A stretch of 64,000 bases of DNA from Accumulibacter sp. (GTDB lineage Bacteria > Pseudomonadota > Gammaproteobacteria > Burkholderiales > Rhodocyclaceae): contig JACKLX010000007.1 of NCBI GenBank assembly GCA_024235695.1, positions 1-64,000 on the forward strand, in the 5' to 3' direction. This document shows, one piece after another, positions 36,589-47,600 of this stretch. The notes beneath the pieces are model-generated. The model was not told the DNA's origin, ran no database searches, and saw nothing but the letters and a program-made list of their open reading frames with translations. Made by a program: the position numbers and the translations under genes. Position 1 is the first letter of the stretch. Each line of letters starts with the position of its first letter.

Positions 36589-36975
36589 GTTTTGCGTCTA
36601 GGGTTGAAAGAGGCGCTGACCCGTGAGACCGTCGAGCGACGCCGATTCTGAAGCACTTGCGACGCACTTTCCGGCAGGCCTCAGCCGCCTCGCTTGCGCC
36701 AACCTGCGCAAGATCACTCAACGCCATCCACCTGGTTAAGTACGCTCACCACTAAGTAGCGATACTACTTGAACTGCGCGCGCCCAGCACCTGTGAACCG
36801 GCCCAGGCAGATTCCGGAGTCCTTGAATTTCAAGGCCAAACGAGCAATCGAGTCAGCGAGATTCCCCTTTCAGTTGCATGATCGGACAAGCTTACAAGGA
36901 TCCCCCCGACAACTGATCCGTCGCTGCCTGCACCAGGCATTTCCCCCGTGAGAGCGCGTGGGAGCCCAATTTATT
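36589..36975. other. rluC-rne intergenic region, probable rne leader
   Basis: No gene is visible in these 387 bases. In bacteria where it is known, rne has a long structured 5' leader used for autoregulation by RNase E cleavage; the same may hold here. I see no clear promoter pair. Confidence 0.45.
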
Positions 36976-39696
36976 ATGAAACGCATGCTTTTTAACGCGA
37001 CACAGGCCGAAGAACTGCGTGTCGCCATTGTCGACGGTCAGCGACTCATCGACCTGGACATCGAATCGGCCTCGAAGGAACAGAAAAAGAGCAACATTTA
37101 TAAGGCAGTCATTACCCGCATAGAACCCAGCCTGGAGGCGGCGTTTGTCGACTACGGCTCCGAACGGCATGGTTTTCTCTCGTTCAAGGAGGTTTCGCGC
37201 GCCTTCTTCCAGCCCGGTGTCGAAGCCGGCCGGGTGACGATCAAGGAAGCGCTGCGCGAAGGCCAGGAACTGATCGTCCAGGTGGACAAGGACGAGCGCG
37301 GCAACAAGGGCGCGGCGCTGACGACTTTCGTCAGCCTCGCCGGTCGCTACCTCGTGCTGATGCCGAACAACCCGCGTGGCGGCGGCGTTTCGCGCCGCGT
37401 CGAGGGCAGCGAGCGGACCGAACTGCGCGAAGTGATGGACCAGCTGGAAGTCGCACCGGGCATGAGCCTGATCGCGCGCACCGCGGCCATCGGGCGCAAT
37501 GCCGAAGAACTGCAATGGGATCTCAATTACCTGCTGCAGCTCTGGAAAGCCATCGAAGCAGCCGCCCAACAGCAGAAGGGCGCCTTCCTGATCTACCAGG
37601 AAGGCAGTCTGGTAATCCGCGCCATCCGTGACTACTTCCAGCCCGATATCGGCGAGATCCTGATCGACACCGATGAAGTCTTCGAGCAGGCAACGCAGTT
37701 CATGGAGCACGTGATGCCGGGAACGGTCAATCGCATCAAGCGCTATCGCGACGATGTGCCCCTGTTCTCGCGCTTCCAGATCGAGCACCAGATCGAGTCC
37801 GCCTATTCGCGTCAGGTCAGCCTCCCTTCCGGCGGCGCGATCGTCATCGATCACACCGAGGCCCTGGTTTCCGTCGACGTCAACTCGGGCCGCTCGACGC
37901 GCGGCGCCGACATCGAAGAAACGGCCCTGAAGACCAACCTCGAAGCCGCCGACGAAGTGGCCCGCCAATTGCGCCTGCGCGACCTCGGCGGCCTGATCAT
38001 CATCGACTTCATCGACATGGAAAGCCAGCGCAACCAGCGCGAAGTGGAAAACCGCGTCCGCGAGGCGCTCCGCTTTGACCGCGCGCGCGTACAGACCGGC
38101 AAGATCAGCCGCTTCGGACTGCTCGAACTGTCACGCCAGCGCCTGCGGCCGGCACTCGCCGAAACGAGCTACATCGCCTGCCCGCGTTGCTCGGGGACCG
38201 GTCATATCCGCAGCACCGAATCGGCCGCCCTGCACATCCTGCGGATTCTCGAAGAAGAGGCGATGAAGGACAACACCGCGGCAGTGCATTGCCAGGTGCC
38301 GGTCGACGTCGCCACCTTCCTGCTCAACGAGAAGCGCACCGACGTCCAGGCAGTCGAAACGCGGCACAAGGTGAATATTCTCCTGATTCCCAACATGCAC
38401 CTCGAGACGCCGCAACACACCATCACGCGCGTTCGTCAGGATGAACTGACCCAGGACGAACAGCTGCAGCCTTCCTACCGGATGGTCGACGTGCCGACGG
38501 TGAACGATGGCATCGAGACGCTGGCCGTCGGCGATGCCAAAGCCGCGCGCCCGGAAGCGGCGATCAAGGGCATTACGCCGTCGCAGCCGGCGCCGATGCG
38601 CCGTGAAACACCCGCAGCCGATGCCGCAACGCCGGCACCGGCGACTGGCGGTTTCCTGAACCGGATCCTTGCCTGGTTCCAGCCCAAGGCCGAACCCGCA
38701 GCGGCCCCCGAAACGGCGCAGCCGAGTCGTGCCAGCAGTCCGCCGCGCGAGCCGCGCCGCGGCAATCCGCGCAACAATCGCCGCGATGAAGTGCGTGGCG
38801 CAGCCGCCGCGGACAGCCCCGACCCAACGTCACCGCAACCGGCTTCGACATCCGGGCCGTCAAGAAGCGAGCCGCCGAAGCCGCGTGAGCCACGCCCACC
38901 GCGCCGTCCACGCGGCGAACGCAAGGAGCCAGCGGCCGCTCCGCTCGTCGAGGCGAGTACCGGCACGACGGCGGCTTCGGCCGCCCCAGCCACCGCTCCG
39001 CTTCGGGAACGGACAAGCGAAGAGACGGGCAGCACGCCACGTCGTCGTGGCCGTCGCGGTGGTCGCCGCGACCGCGGTGACAAGACCGAGAACCAGCTCG
39101 ACCTGCTGAGCGGAGGAAGCGCGGCAACGGCTGCCGAGACCACCTTCACGGCAGACGAAACGCCGCCCACCGCAGCCGCCATCGTCGCGCCAGCAAGCGC
39201 AACGCCCGAAGCGCCGGCGGCAGCGGCAACATCGGAGCCAGCGCCGATCGTCGAGACGGCTCCGCCAGCGGCCGCCAACATCGACCAGCAGGCGGCCGCC
39301 GCCGGCGACGACGCCACGGCGACGAGCCAAACGCCGACCGCGGTCGAAGAAGCCGCCACCACCCCCGCCCCGGCCGCCGAGCCGCCGGCAGCTGCTGAAC
39401 CGACGGCACCGGCGACGTTGGCGGCGGCAACCGTCGTCGAGCTTCCCGACGCTGCGAAATTGCCCGAAATCGAGCAAGTCGCGGCAGTGATCGCGCCGAT
39501 CGACAGCACGCCCGCCGCGCCGCGCGCGGCGACGACGGTCGAGATCGGCGGCATGGTCATGGTCGAGACGAGCAAGGAAAAGACTCAGTCCTGGCAGGCG
39601 ACCAGCGAACCGCCGGCGCTGCCGCAACCTCGCCGCAAACGCAGCGCGGCGGCTGTTGCCGACGAGCCACTGGTGATGGTCGAAACCCGCAAGTAA
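36976..39696 (+). CDS. rne: Ribonuclease E
   Basis: Endonuclease that starts mRNA decay and rRNA/tRNA maturation and scaffolds the degradosome. From ATG 36976 ([22 protein letters not shown]) the protein has 906 residues. It shows an S1 domain (~35-120), the DNase-I-like catalytic core with metal sites in [13 protein letters not shown] and [10 protein letters not shown], and the Zn-link [10 protein letters not shown]. The last ~390 residues are an Ala/Pro/Arg-rich disordered scaffold. Near the end MVMVETSK and at the terminus LVMVETRK repeat a short hydrophobic-acidic motif, a likely protein-docking element. Confidence 0.95.
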   Translation: MKRMLFNATQAEELRVAIVDGQRLIDLDIESASKEQKKSNIYKAVITRIEPSLEAAFVDYGSERHGFLSFKEVSRAFFQPGVEAGRVTIKEALREGQELIVQVDKDERGNKGAALTTFVSLAGRYLVLMPNNPRGGGVSRRVEGSERTELREVMDQLEVAPGMSLIARTAAIGRNAEELQWDLNYLLQLWKAIEAAAQQQKGAFLIYQEGSLVIRAIRDYFQPDIGEILIDTDEVFEQATQFMEHVMPGTVNRIKRYRDDVPLFSRFQIEHQIESAYSRQVSLPSGGAIVIDHTEALVSVDVNSGRSTRGADIEETALKTNLEAADEVARQLRLRDLGGLIIIDFIDMESQRNQREVENRVREALRFDRARVQTGKISRFGLLELSRQRLRPALAETSYIACPRCSGTGHIRSTESAALHILRILEEEAMKDNTAAVHCQVPVDVATFLLNEKRTDVQAVETRHKVNILLIPNMHLETPQHTITRVRQDELTQDEQLQPSYRMVDVPTVNDGIETLAVGDAKAARPEAAIKGITPSQPAPMRRETPAADAATPAPATGGFLNRILAWFQPKAEPAAAPETAQPSRASSPPREPRRGNPRNNRRDEVRGAAAADSPDPTSPQPASTSGPSRSEPPKPREPRPPRRPRGERKEPAAAPLVEASTGTTAASAAPATAPLRERTSEETGSTPRRRGRRGGRRDRGDKTENQLDLLSGGSAATAAETTFTADETPPTAAAIVAPASATPEAPAAAATSEPAPIVETAPPAAANIDQQAAAAGDDATATSQTPTAVEEAATTPAPAAEPPAAAEPTAPATLAAATVVELPDAAKLPEIEQVAAVIAPIDSTPAAPRAATTVEIGGMVMVETSKEKTQSWQATSEPPALPQPRRKRSAAAVADEPLVMVETRK

Positions 39697-39875
39697 GGCG
39701 CCGTTGGCGGCTCCCTCAGTGATGTGCGACGGGCGCGCTGGAACTTCTCGGGCGCGGCGCGAAGCGGCAGACCGGGGAGTTCCGGCGCCGCGGACGAACC
39801 ATCACCGCGATGACGCCCGGCCGCCGCAGATCAGCGGCTGGCCAGGCCGGCGCCGCTGCTGCTGAGTCGACCGTG

Positions 39876-39909
39876 AAACCTGCGTCGGCGACTCACGCAT
39901 CGCTCGTCT
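39876..39909 (+). repeat. Direct repeat, copy 1 (REP-like)
   Basis: Begins GAAACCTGCGTCGGCG and ends CGCTCGTC; copy 2 at 40006-40038 has the same ends (GAAACCCGCGTCGGCG, CGCTCGTC) with a divergent 9-10 base centre. Confidence 0.5.
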
Positions 39910-40005
39910 TCCCGACCCGGGCGAAGGGTCGGACGAGGCCAACGCGCACAAGCGGCATGATCGGGAGTGTCTCGACAGCTCATCGCCGTTTGGCGATCGG
40001 CGGGG

Positions 40006-40038
40006 AAACCCGCGTCGGCGGGCTGACGGCGCTCGTCA
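40006..40038 (+). repeat. Direct repeat, copy 2 (REP-like)
   Basis: Partner of the copy at 39876-39909. Its own sequence contains a CCCGC/GCGGG hairpin. Confidence 0.5.
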
Positions 40039-40123
40039 TCGGAGCACCGACTCTCGCGAGCAAGCAGGAGATCCCAAGCGCGCGGCATCCGTTTTGCGCC
40101 AAACCGCCAGACGAAGCGGAACG

Positions 40124-41092
40124 ATGAACTGTTCAAGGCATTCCCTACTGCTCGGCGCCGTCCTGGTGGCATTTCTCGCCGCCTGCGGTGACCAACGGCC
40201 GCCCTCCTTCCAGGGCTACATCGAGGGCGAGTACATCTATCTGGCGGCGCCCCAGGCAGGCTATCTCGAGTCTCTCGACAGCCGCCGCGGCAGTCGCGCC
40301 GAAGAGGGCCAAGCCGTTTTTGCCATCGCGCCCGAACCCGACTCGCTTGCGCTGGCCGAGGCCGAGGCCCGCAGCAGCGCCGCCCGCGACCGGCTGAACA
40401 ACCTCTCCGAAGCGCGCCGTCCGCCCGAAATAGCTGCCCTGGAGGCCGAGCTTCGGGCCGCCGACGCCGCGCTGCAGCTATCGGAAACGCAACTTCGCCA
40501 ACAGCAGGCACTGGCCAGGCAGCATTTCGTCTCGCAAGCCAGACTCGACGAAGCCAGGGCGACGCGTGACGGCAACGCCGCCCGTCGCGACGCGGCCAGG
40601 CAACAGCTGGCCAACTTCCGGATTTCCGTCGGCCGCCGCTTCGAAGTGCGCAGCGCCGAGGCCGATCTGCAGGCCGCCGCCGCGGTGGCGGCACAAAAAC
40701 GCTGGCTGGTCGACAGCAAGACCGTCGCGGCGCCGGCTACCGGCGAGGTGACCGACACCTACTACCAGGCCGGCGAGTGGGTCCCGGCCGGCGCAGCGGT
40801 CGCCAGCTTGCTGCCCGATGGCCGTCGCCGACTGCGTTTCTACGTACCGCAAGCGCTTATCGCCGGACTCAAGCCTGGCCAGCAGGTCGAGGCGCGCTGC
40901 GATGGCTGCAGCGAAGTGATCCGCGCCACCATCGACTTCATCGCCCCGCAGGCGGAGTACACACCGCCGGTGATCTACAGCCGAGGCAGCCGCGAGAAGC
41001 TCGTCTTCCGCGTCGAAGCCGCTCCGGCGGCGGCTCAGGCAGCGTCACTGCGGCCCGGGGTGCCGGTCGACGTGTGGATTGCCGGGAACTGA
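40124..41092 (+). CDS. HlyD-family periplasmic adaptor (YbhG-like lipoprotein)
   Basis: A 322-residue membrane-fusion protein from ATG 40124. The signal LLLGAVLVAFLAACGDQ ends in a lipobox (LAAC). A lipoyl half (YIYLAAPQAGYLESL), a long coiled coil (~75-180; ALAEAEARSSAARDRL, LSETQLRQQQALARQHFVSQARLDEA) and the second half (KTVAAPATGEVTDTYYQAGE) follow. It bridges an inner-membrane ABC pump to the outer membrane. Its stop is one base before the ABC ATPase ATG. Confidence 0.88.
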   Translation: MNCSRHSLLLGAVLVAFLAACGDQRPPSFQGYIEGEYIYLAAPQAGYLESLDSRRGSRAEEGQAVFAIAPEPDSLALAEAEARSSAARDRLNNLSEARRPPEIAALEAELRAADAALQLSETQLRQQQALARQHFVSQARLDEARATRDGNAARRDAARQQLANFRISVGRRFEVRSAEADLQAAAAVAAQKRWLVDSKTVAAPATGEVTDTYYQAGEWVPAGAAVASLLPDGRRRLRFYVPQALIAGLKPGQQVEARCDGCSEVIRATIDFIAPQAEYTPPVIYSRGSREKLVFRVEAAPAAAQAASLRPGVPVDVWIAGN

Positions 41093-41093
41093 A

Positions 41094-42020
41094 ATGGACG
41101 CTCTCGCGATCGACGTCAGCGGCATCAACAAGCGTTTCGGCGACAAACACGTCGTCAGGGATCTGGCGCTGCAAGTCCGCCAGGGCGAAATCTACGGTTT
41201 TCTCGGGCCCAACGGCAGTGGCAAGACGACCTCGATCCGCATGCTGTGCGGGCTACTGACGCCGGACAGCGGCCGCGGCACCTGCCTCGGCCTGGACGTA
41301 CTGAAAGAGAGCGCCGCAATCAAGCGGCAGGTTGGCTACATGACCCAGAAGTTCTCGCTGTGGGACGACTTGACGATCGCCGAGAACCTGGATTTCGTGG
41401 CGCGGATGTTCGGCATGGCCAATCGCCGTCCGGCCGTCGACCAGACGCTCGACGATCTTGGCCTCGCCGGCCGGCGCCAGCAACTGGCCGGCACGCTTTC
41501 GGGCGGCTGGAAGCAACGTCTCGCGCTGGCGTCCTGTCTGCTCCACACGCCCCGCCTACTGCTGCTCGATGAGCCGACCGCCGGCGTCGACCCCAAGGCG
41601 CGCCGCGACTTCTGGGAGGAGATCCACCGCCTGTCGGCCGCCGGAATCACCGTCCTGGTGTCTACTCACTACATGGACGAGGCCGAACGCTGCCACCGCC
41701 TGGCGTATATCGCCTACGGCAGCCTGCTGGCATCGGGCACCGCCGCCGAAGTGGTCGCCGGCTGCCAGCTCAACACCTGGCAGATCAGCGGCGACGGTAT
41801 CCACGGTCTGGCCGAACGCCTGCGCGGTCTGCCGGGTGCCGAGCAGGTGGCGAGTTTTGGCGCGACACTGCACGTCAGTGGCCGTGACGGCGCACTCCTG
41901 CAGGCAAGCCTGCGGACGCTGAGCGACGCGACCGGATTGCAGAGCATGGCGGTGGCGCCTTCCCTGGAAGACGCTTTCATCAACCTGATGCAGCGCAGTC
42001 CGGACCCGCTTTCGAGCTGA
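41094..42020 (+). CDS. ABC transporter ATP-binding protein (YbhF-like half)
   Basis: A 308-residue ATPase: Walker A FLGPNGSGKTTSIRML, Q-loop YMTQKFSLWDDLTI, signature LSGGWKQRLALA, Walker B LLLLDEPTAGVD, and His-switch VSTHYMDEAERC. Unlike E. coli YbhF, which fuses two ATPase units, this is a single unit. Start ATG 41094, directly after the adaptor gene. Confidence 0.92.
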   Translation: MDALAIDVSGINKRFGDKHVVRDLALQVRQGEIYGFLGPNGSGKTTSIRMLCGLLTPDSGRGTCLGLDVLKESAAIKRQVGYMTQKFSLWDDLTIAENLDFVARMFGMANRRPAVDQTLDDLGLAGRRQQLAGTLSGGWKQRLALASCLLHTPRLLLLDEPTAGVDPKARRDFWEEIHRLSAAGITVLVSTHYMDEAERCHRLAYIAYGSLLASGTAAEVVAGCQLNTWQISGDGIHGLAERLRGLPGAEQVASFGATLHVSGRDGALLQASLRTLSDATGLQSMAVAPSLEDAFINLMQRSPDPLSS

Positions 42021-42024
42021 GATC

Positions 42025-43146
42025 ATGCACGGCTTCTCCTTCTCCCGCTGGTTGGGCATCCTGCTCAAGGAATTCATCCAGCTCAGACGCGACCGGCTGA
42101 CCTTCGGAATGATCGTCGGCATTCCGATCATCCAGTTGATGCTGTTTGGCTTCGCAATCAACTCCGACCCCAAGCACCTGCCGACCGCGATCGTCATCGC
42201 CGACCCCGGCCCGTTCGCCCGAGCCTATGTCGCGGCGATGGCCAACAGCCAGTATTTCAAGATCGTCGGCCAGGTGGACGAGGCTCAGGCCGACACCCTG
42301 CTCGACCGCAGCGAGGTGCAGTTCGTGGTCACCTTCCCGGCCGGTTTCCACCGTGACCTGGTGCGCGGCAGGAGCCCGACGCTGCTGGTCGAGGCCGATG
42401 CCACCGACCCGATGGCCACCGGCGGCGCCATCTCGGTACTTCGGCAACTGGGCGTCGAAGTCTTCGCTCCCGACCTGCCCGGCCGGCAAGCGGCCGCCAG
42501 GCCGCCCGTCGATCTTCGTATCCATCGCCGTTACAACCCCGAAGGCATCACCGCCTACAACGTCGTCCCCGGTCTGCTGGGAGTCATCCTGACGATGACC
42601 ATGGTGCTCATGACCGGCCTGGCGATGACCCGCGAACGCGAGCGCGGCACCTTCGAGAATCTTCTGTCGACGCCGGCCACGCCGCTCGAGGTGATGACCG
42701 GCAAGATCGTACCGTACATCCTCATCGGCCTGCTCCAGGTGACGCTGGTTCTGCTGGCCGCCCGCTGGATTTTCGACGTGCCGATGCACGGCAGCCTGCT
42801 GCTGCTCTACGCGGTAGTGCTGCTGTTCATCTGTGCCAACCTGACGCTCGGCATCACCTTCAGCTCGATCGCCCGCAACCAGCTGCAGGCGATGCAGATG
42901 ACCTTCTTCTTCTTCCTCCCGTCGATGCTCCTCTCGGGCTTCATGTTTCCCTTCCGCGGCATGCCGGAATGGGCACAGGCGATCGGCAGCGTCCTGCCGC
43001 TCACTCATTTCCTGCTGCTGGTCCGGGGAATCCTGCTGAAAGGCAACGGACTGGCTGCGCTCTGGGACCAGACCTGGCCGATTCTGGCGTTCATCGCTGT
43101 CGTCCTGGCGATCGGCCTGAAGACCTTCCGCCGGACGCTGGACTGA
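42025..43146 (+). CDS. ABC-2 type permease (YbhS/YbhR-like)
   Basis: A 373-residue permease of the ABC-2 family: one N-terminal helix, a large periplasmic domain (~45-170), then about five helices (VVPGLLGVILTMTMVLMTGLAM through WPILAFIAVVLAIGLKTF). The conserved MTRERERGTFENLLSTP lies after the second helix. E. coli has two different permeases here; only one is encoded, so a homodimer is likely. Substrate unknown; relatives export cations or drugs. Confidence 0.9.
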   Translation: MHGFSFSRWLGILLKEFIQLRRDRLTFGMIVGIPIIQLMLFGFAINSDPKHLPTAIVIADPGPFARAYVAAMANSQYFKIVGQVDEAQADTLLDRSEVQFVVTFPAGFHRDLVRGRSPTLLVEADATDPMATGGAISVLRQLGVEVFAPDLPGRQAAARPPVDLRIHRRYNPEGITAYNVVPGLLGVILTMTMVLMTGLAMTRERERGTFENLLSTPATPLEVMTGKIVPYILIGLLQVTLVLLAARWIFDVPMHGSLLLLYAVVLLFICANLTLGITFSSIARNQLQAMQMTFFFFLPSMLLSGFMFPFRGMPEWAQAIGSVLPLTHFLLLVRGILLKGNGLAALWDQTWPILAFIAVVLAIGLKTFRRTLD

Positions 43147-43453
43147 TCTTCGCCGGTCGCTGTGGCGGAGATCGCGGACTGCCTGCTCGCCCGGTGGCGA
43201 ACGCCGACCAGCGGCAGGCAATGGCCCCGGCAGGACCGCGACGCCGAAAATCGGGCGGCAGGAAGGGGGCGTGGTGGATTCGCCGAGTCATATCCTGCAT
43301 AATCCGCTCCTGATCTCGAAGTTCACGCCAACATTTCCCCCTCGCCGAATGAGGGAGATGGACACGAGGCATGCTCTGGAAACCCTAGCCCGGCACGTCG
43401 GAAGGTTCCACAGGTGCAGCTGGCCACTTCACTTTCCGCCATCGGGAGCCACC
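43147..43453. other. Intergenic region upstream of the RND operon
   Basis: No gene is visible. A CATAAT near 43299-43304 could be a -10 for the efflux operon, without a clear -35. No adjacent regulator gene is encoded. Confidence 0.35.
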
Positions 43454-44686
43454 ATGATCTTTGCCCTACCTTCCCTGCCGTTCATGCGTCGCGCGTTCGG
43501 GTACACGACCACCGGTCTGGCCAGCGCGGCACTGCTGCTGATGGCGGGTTGCGGCCAGAAAGAGCAGGCAGCGCCGCCCGCAGTACCGCTGGTCGACGTC
43601 GTCACGGTACAGCAGAAGGATGTGCCGATCTATGAGGAATGGATCGGCTCGCTGGACGGCGTGGTCAACGCCGTCATCCGGCCGCAGGTCACCGGCTATC
43701 TGATCAAGCAGAACTACCGCGAAGGCGACGTGGTGAAGAAGGGCCAACTGCTCTTCGAGATCGATCCCCGCACTTTCGAAGCGGCGGTCGACCAGGCCAA
43801 AGGTTTGCGTGCCCAGCAAAGCGCTCTCTACCAGACCGCCAAGGCCAATCTGGCGCGTGTCAAGCCGCTGGCCGCCAAGAACGCCCTCAGCCAGAAGGAC
43901 CTCGACGATACCACCGGTGCCGAGTTGTCGGCCAAGGCATCGCTCGAAGCCGCCGAAGCGGCGCTCGAAACAGCAAAACTCAACCTCAGCTTCACCCGCA
44001 TCCGCTCCCCCATCGAAGGCATCGCGGGTATCGCCAAGGCGCAGATCGGCGACCTCCTGAGCCCCAGCATGCCGACCGAACTGACCACCGTGTCCACCGT
44101 CGATCCGATCAAGGTGTACTTCAACCTCAGTGAGCGGGAATACCTGCCGCTGGCGCGCGCGATGCTTGCCGACGGGCCAAAGCGGCAGCGTCGGCACGTT
44201 CCGCTCGAGCTGATCCTGGTCGACGGCACGACCTATCCTCACCAGGGTGAGTTCTTGCTGCTCAATCGGCAGGTGGACCCGACCACCGGCACGTTCAAGG
44301 CCGCCGCGTTGTTCCCGAATCCCGACCGGCTTCTCCGCCCCGGGCAGTATGGCCGCATCCGGGCAACGATGGCGGTCGCCAAGGACGCGTTGCTGGTGCC
44401 GCAGCGCGCGGTTACCGAAATTCAGGGCAAGTACCTGCTTGCCGTCGTCGGTCCCGACAACAAGGTCGACATCCGCCCGGTGACGGTCGGCAACCGGATC
44501 GGTTCGGACTGGATCATCGCCAGCGGCCTGCAGGGCGGCGAAAAGGTGATCGCCGAAGGCACCCAGAAAGTCAAGGCGGGAATCACGGTCAATCCCAAGC
44601 CTTTCGAGCCGCCAGCACCGGACGCCGCTGCGCCGGCAAAGCCCGGCGAAAAGCCGCCGGCCGCTGCAGCCGGCAGCAAGGGTTAG
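43454..44686 (+). CDS. RND efflux periplasmic adaptor
   Basis: A 410-residue membrane-fusion lipoprotein from ATG 43454 behind GGGAGCC. The signal TTGLASAALLLMAGCGQK has the lipobox MAGC. A lipoyl domain (RPQVTGYLIKQNYREGDVVKKGQLLFEIDPR), hairpin (~105-165) and beta-barrel domain (DPIKVYFNLSEREYL) follow, as in AcrA/MexA. The C-terminus is Pro/Ala-rich. First gene of the tripartite pump. Confidence 0.92.
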   Translation: MIFALPSLPFMRRAFGYTTTGLASAALLLMAGCGQKEQAAPPAVPLVDVVTVQQKDVPIYEEWIGSLDGVVNAVIRPQVTGYLIKQNYREGDVVKKGQLLFEIDPRTFEAAVDQAKGLRAQQSALYQTAKANLARVKPLAAKNALSQKDLDDTTGAELSAKASLEAAEAALETAKLNLSFTRIRSPIEGIAGIAKAQIGDLLSPSMPTELTTVSTVDPIKVYFNLSEREYLPLARAMLADGPKRQRRHVPLELILVDGTTYPHQGEFLLLNRQVDPTTGTFKAAALFPNPDRLLRPGQYGRIRATMAVAKDALLVPQRAVTEIQGKYLLAVVGPDNKVDIRPVTVGNRIGSDWIIASGLQGGEKVIAEGTQKVKAGITVNPKPFEPPAPDAAAPAKPGEKPPAAAAGSKG

Positions 44687-44692
44687 GCAGCC

Positions 44693-47600
44693 ATGTCCAA
44701 GTTCTTCATCAACCGGCCGATCGTCGCCATGGTCATCTCGATCCTGATGACCCTGATCGGCGTGATCGCCATGTCCGGGCTGCCGATCGCCCAGTTCCCG
44801 AACATCGTGCCGCCGGAAATCAAGGTCAACAGTACCTACACCGGCGCTGACGCGTTGACCGTCGAACAGGCGGTAGCGACCCCGATCGAGCAGCAGATGT
44901 CGGGCGTCGACAACATGAACTACATGTATTCGATCAACGCCAACAACGGCCAGTCGACGCTGACGGTGAACTTCGACATCGCCACCGACGCCAATACCGA
45001 CCAACTGCTCGCCCAGATGCGCCAGGGTCAGGCGGAATCGCAGCTGCCCGCGGACGTTCGCAACTACGGTGTCACGGTGCAGAAGTCGACTTCCTCGCCG
45101 CTGATCATGTTCGCGCTGTACTCGCCGAACGGCACTTACGACAACGTCTTCCTGGCCAATTACGCGTACATCAACATCAATGACCAGATGACGCGGGTCA
45201 AGGGGATCGCCAGCGTCACCGTCTTCGGTGCCGGCCAGTATGCCATGCGGCTGTGGGTCAGGCCAGACCAACTGGCCAAGCTGAACATCACGATTCCCGA
45301 GATCATCAACGCGGTCAAGGAACAGAACACCGTCAACCCGGCCGGGACGATCGGTGCCGAGCCGGTGCCGCCCGGCCAGGAATTCACCTACGCGGTACGG
45401 GCGCAGGGGCGACTGCAGAGCGCTGAGGAATTCGCCAACATCGTGCTGCGCGCCAACACCGACGGATCAATCGTTCGCGTCCGCGACGTTGCGCGCATCG
45501 AACTGGGCGCCCAGACTTACAGCATGGAGGGCCGGCTGAACGGCAAGCCGGCCGCATTGGTCGCGCTCTACCAGATGCCCGGCGCCAACGCCCTCGTCGC
45601 AGCCAACGGCGCCAAGGAGTTGATGGAGAAGATCAAGGCGAGCTTCCCGCCCGACCTCGACTACGTCGTCGCCCTCGACACCACGCTATCGGTCACCGAA
45701 GGGATCAAGGAGATCCAGCACACGCTGATCGAAGCACTGGTGCTGGTAATGATCGTCGTCTTCGTTTTCCTGCAGGGCTGGCGGGCGACGCTGATTCCCT
45801 TGCTGGCGGTGCCGGTATCGCTGGTCGGCACCTTCATGCTCTTTCCGGCTTTCGGTTTTTCGATCAATACCCTCTCACTGTTCGGTCTGGTGCTGGCCAT
45901 CGGCCTGGTCGTTGACGACGCGATCGTTGTCGTCGAAGCCGTCGAACATCATATCGAGAACGGCTTGTCGGCGAAGGACGCGACGATGAAGGCAATGGAC
46001 GAGGTCACCGGGCCGGTGATCGCCATCGCCGTCATCCTGGCGGCTGTTTTCGTGCCGACCGCCTTCATTCCGGGAATAACTGGTCAGCTCTACCAGCAGT
46101 TCGCGGTCACCATCGCCATCTCGGTGATCATTTCGGCATTCAACGCGCTGACCCTGAGTCCCGCGCTCTGCGCCATGCTGCTGCGGCCGAAGGTCAAAGG
46201 GAGCGGCCCGCTGCAGAAGTTCTACGACGGCTTCAACCGGACGTTCGGCCGCGTTACCGCCGGCTACGTCGGCATTTGCCGCATCGGCATCCGCAGGAGC
46301 ATCCTCAGTCTCTTCTTCCTCGTGGCGGTAACGGTAGCCACCGGTTTCTTTGGCAAGCTGACCCCCGCCGGATTCCTCCCGGACGAGGACCAGGGTTACG
46401 TCTACGCCGGTATACAGCTGCCCGATGCGTCGTCGCTGCAACGTACCGCGGAAATCGCCGCCCAGGCCGAGGAACTGATCATGAAGGTGCCGGGCGTGAA
46501 ATACACCACCACGGTCATCGGCTACAGCATGTTAAGCCAGGTGACCAATACCTACAGCGCCTTCTTCTTCGTCACCCTCGAGGAATGGGCCGCGCGCAAG
46601 AAGCCCGAAGAGCAGTACGCGGCGATCAAGGCTGAGCTGACGAAAAAACTTGGTGGCCTCCCTGGCGCGATCGGTTTCGCGTTTCCGCCACCGGCGATCC
46701 CCGGTGTCGGCGTGTCGGGCGGCGCAACCTTCATTCTCGAGGACCGGGCCGGCAAGGACATCGCCTTCCTCGCGGAGAACACCAACAAGTTCCTGGAAGC
46801 AGCGCGGAAGCGCCCGGAGCTGGCCAGCGTCTCGTCAACCTTCCGGCCGACCGTGCCGCAGTTGTTCATCAACGTGGACCAGGACAAGGTGCTCAAGCAA
46901 GGGGTCAACATCGACGACGTCTACAAGACACTGCAAAGCTTTCTGGGCAGTGGCTTCATCAATTACTTCAACCGCTTCGGACGCCAGTGGCAGGTCTACC
47001 TCCAGGCCGAGGGCGACTATCGTACCAACATCGAGAATATCGGCCAGTTCTACGTGCGCAACAACAAGGGTGAAGCGGTGCCGCTTTCAGCGCTGACCTC
47101 GATCCGCAACATCGCCGGGCCAGAGTTCACCATGCGCTACAACCTCTACCGCAGCGCGCAGATCAATGCTTCGGCAGCGCCCGGCTACAGTTCGGCACAG
47201 GTCATGCGGGCACTCGAAGCGGTCTTTGCCGAAACGATGCCCAACGAGATGGGCTACGACTACATGGGCATGTCCTTCCAGGAGCAACGAGCCGAGCAGG
47301 GTGTTTCTCCAGTGGTCATTTTTGCCTTCTCGCTGCTCTGCGTCTTCCTGATTCTGGCGGCGCAGTACGAAAGCTGGTCGCTGCCGTTCTCGGTCCTCCT
47401 GGGTACCCCGGTCGCCATCGCCGGCGCCTTTGCGGCCCTGCTCCTGCGCGGCCAGGAACTCAACGTCTATGCCCAGATCGGCCTGGTGATGCTGATTGGG
47501 CTGGCCGCCAAGAATGCCATCCTGATCGTCGAATTCGCCAAGATGGAGTACGAGAAGGGCGAACTGTCGCTCGCCGAAGCGACGCTCAAGGGCGCGCAAC

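Larger units (their letters stand above)
39697..40123. other. Non-coding, repeat-bearing region after rne
   Basis: No gene is supported. It contains a pair of imperfect direct repeats (39876-39909 and 40006-40038) and several GC-rich hairpins, for example CCGACCC/GGGTCGG at 39913-39933 and ATCGCC/GGCGAT near 39983-39998. Confidence 0.5.

Noticed and set aside
38475-39575. 366-codon minus-strand Ala/Gly/Ser-rich frame inside rne
   Set aside because: Shadow of the Ala/Pro-rich RNase E tail; composition is explained by the sense strand.
43466-45271. 601-codon minus-strand frame opposite the RND adaptor and pump
   Set aside because: His/Arg/Asp-rich mirror of high-GC coding sequence, no domain, fully overlaps well-supported genes.
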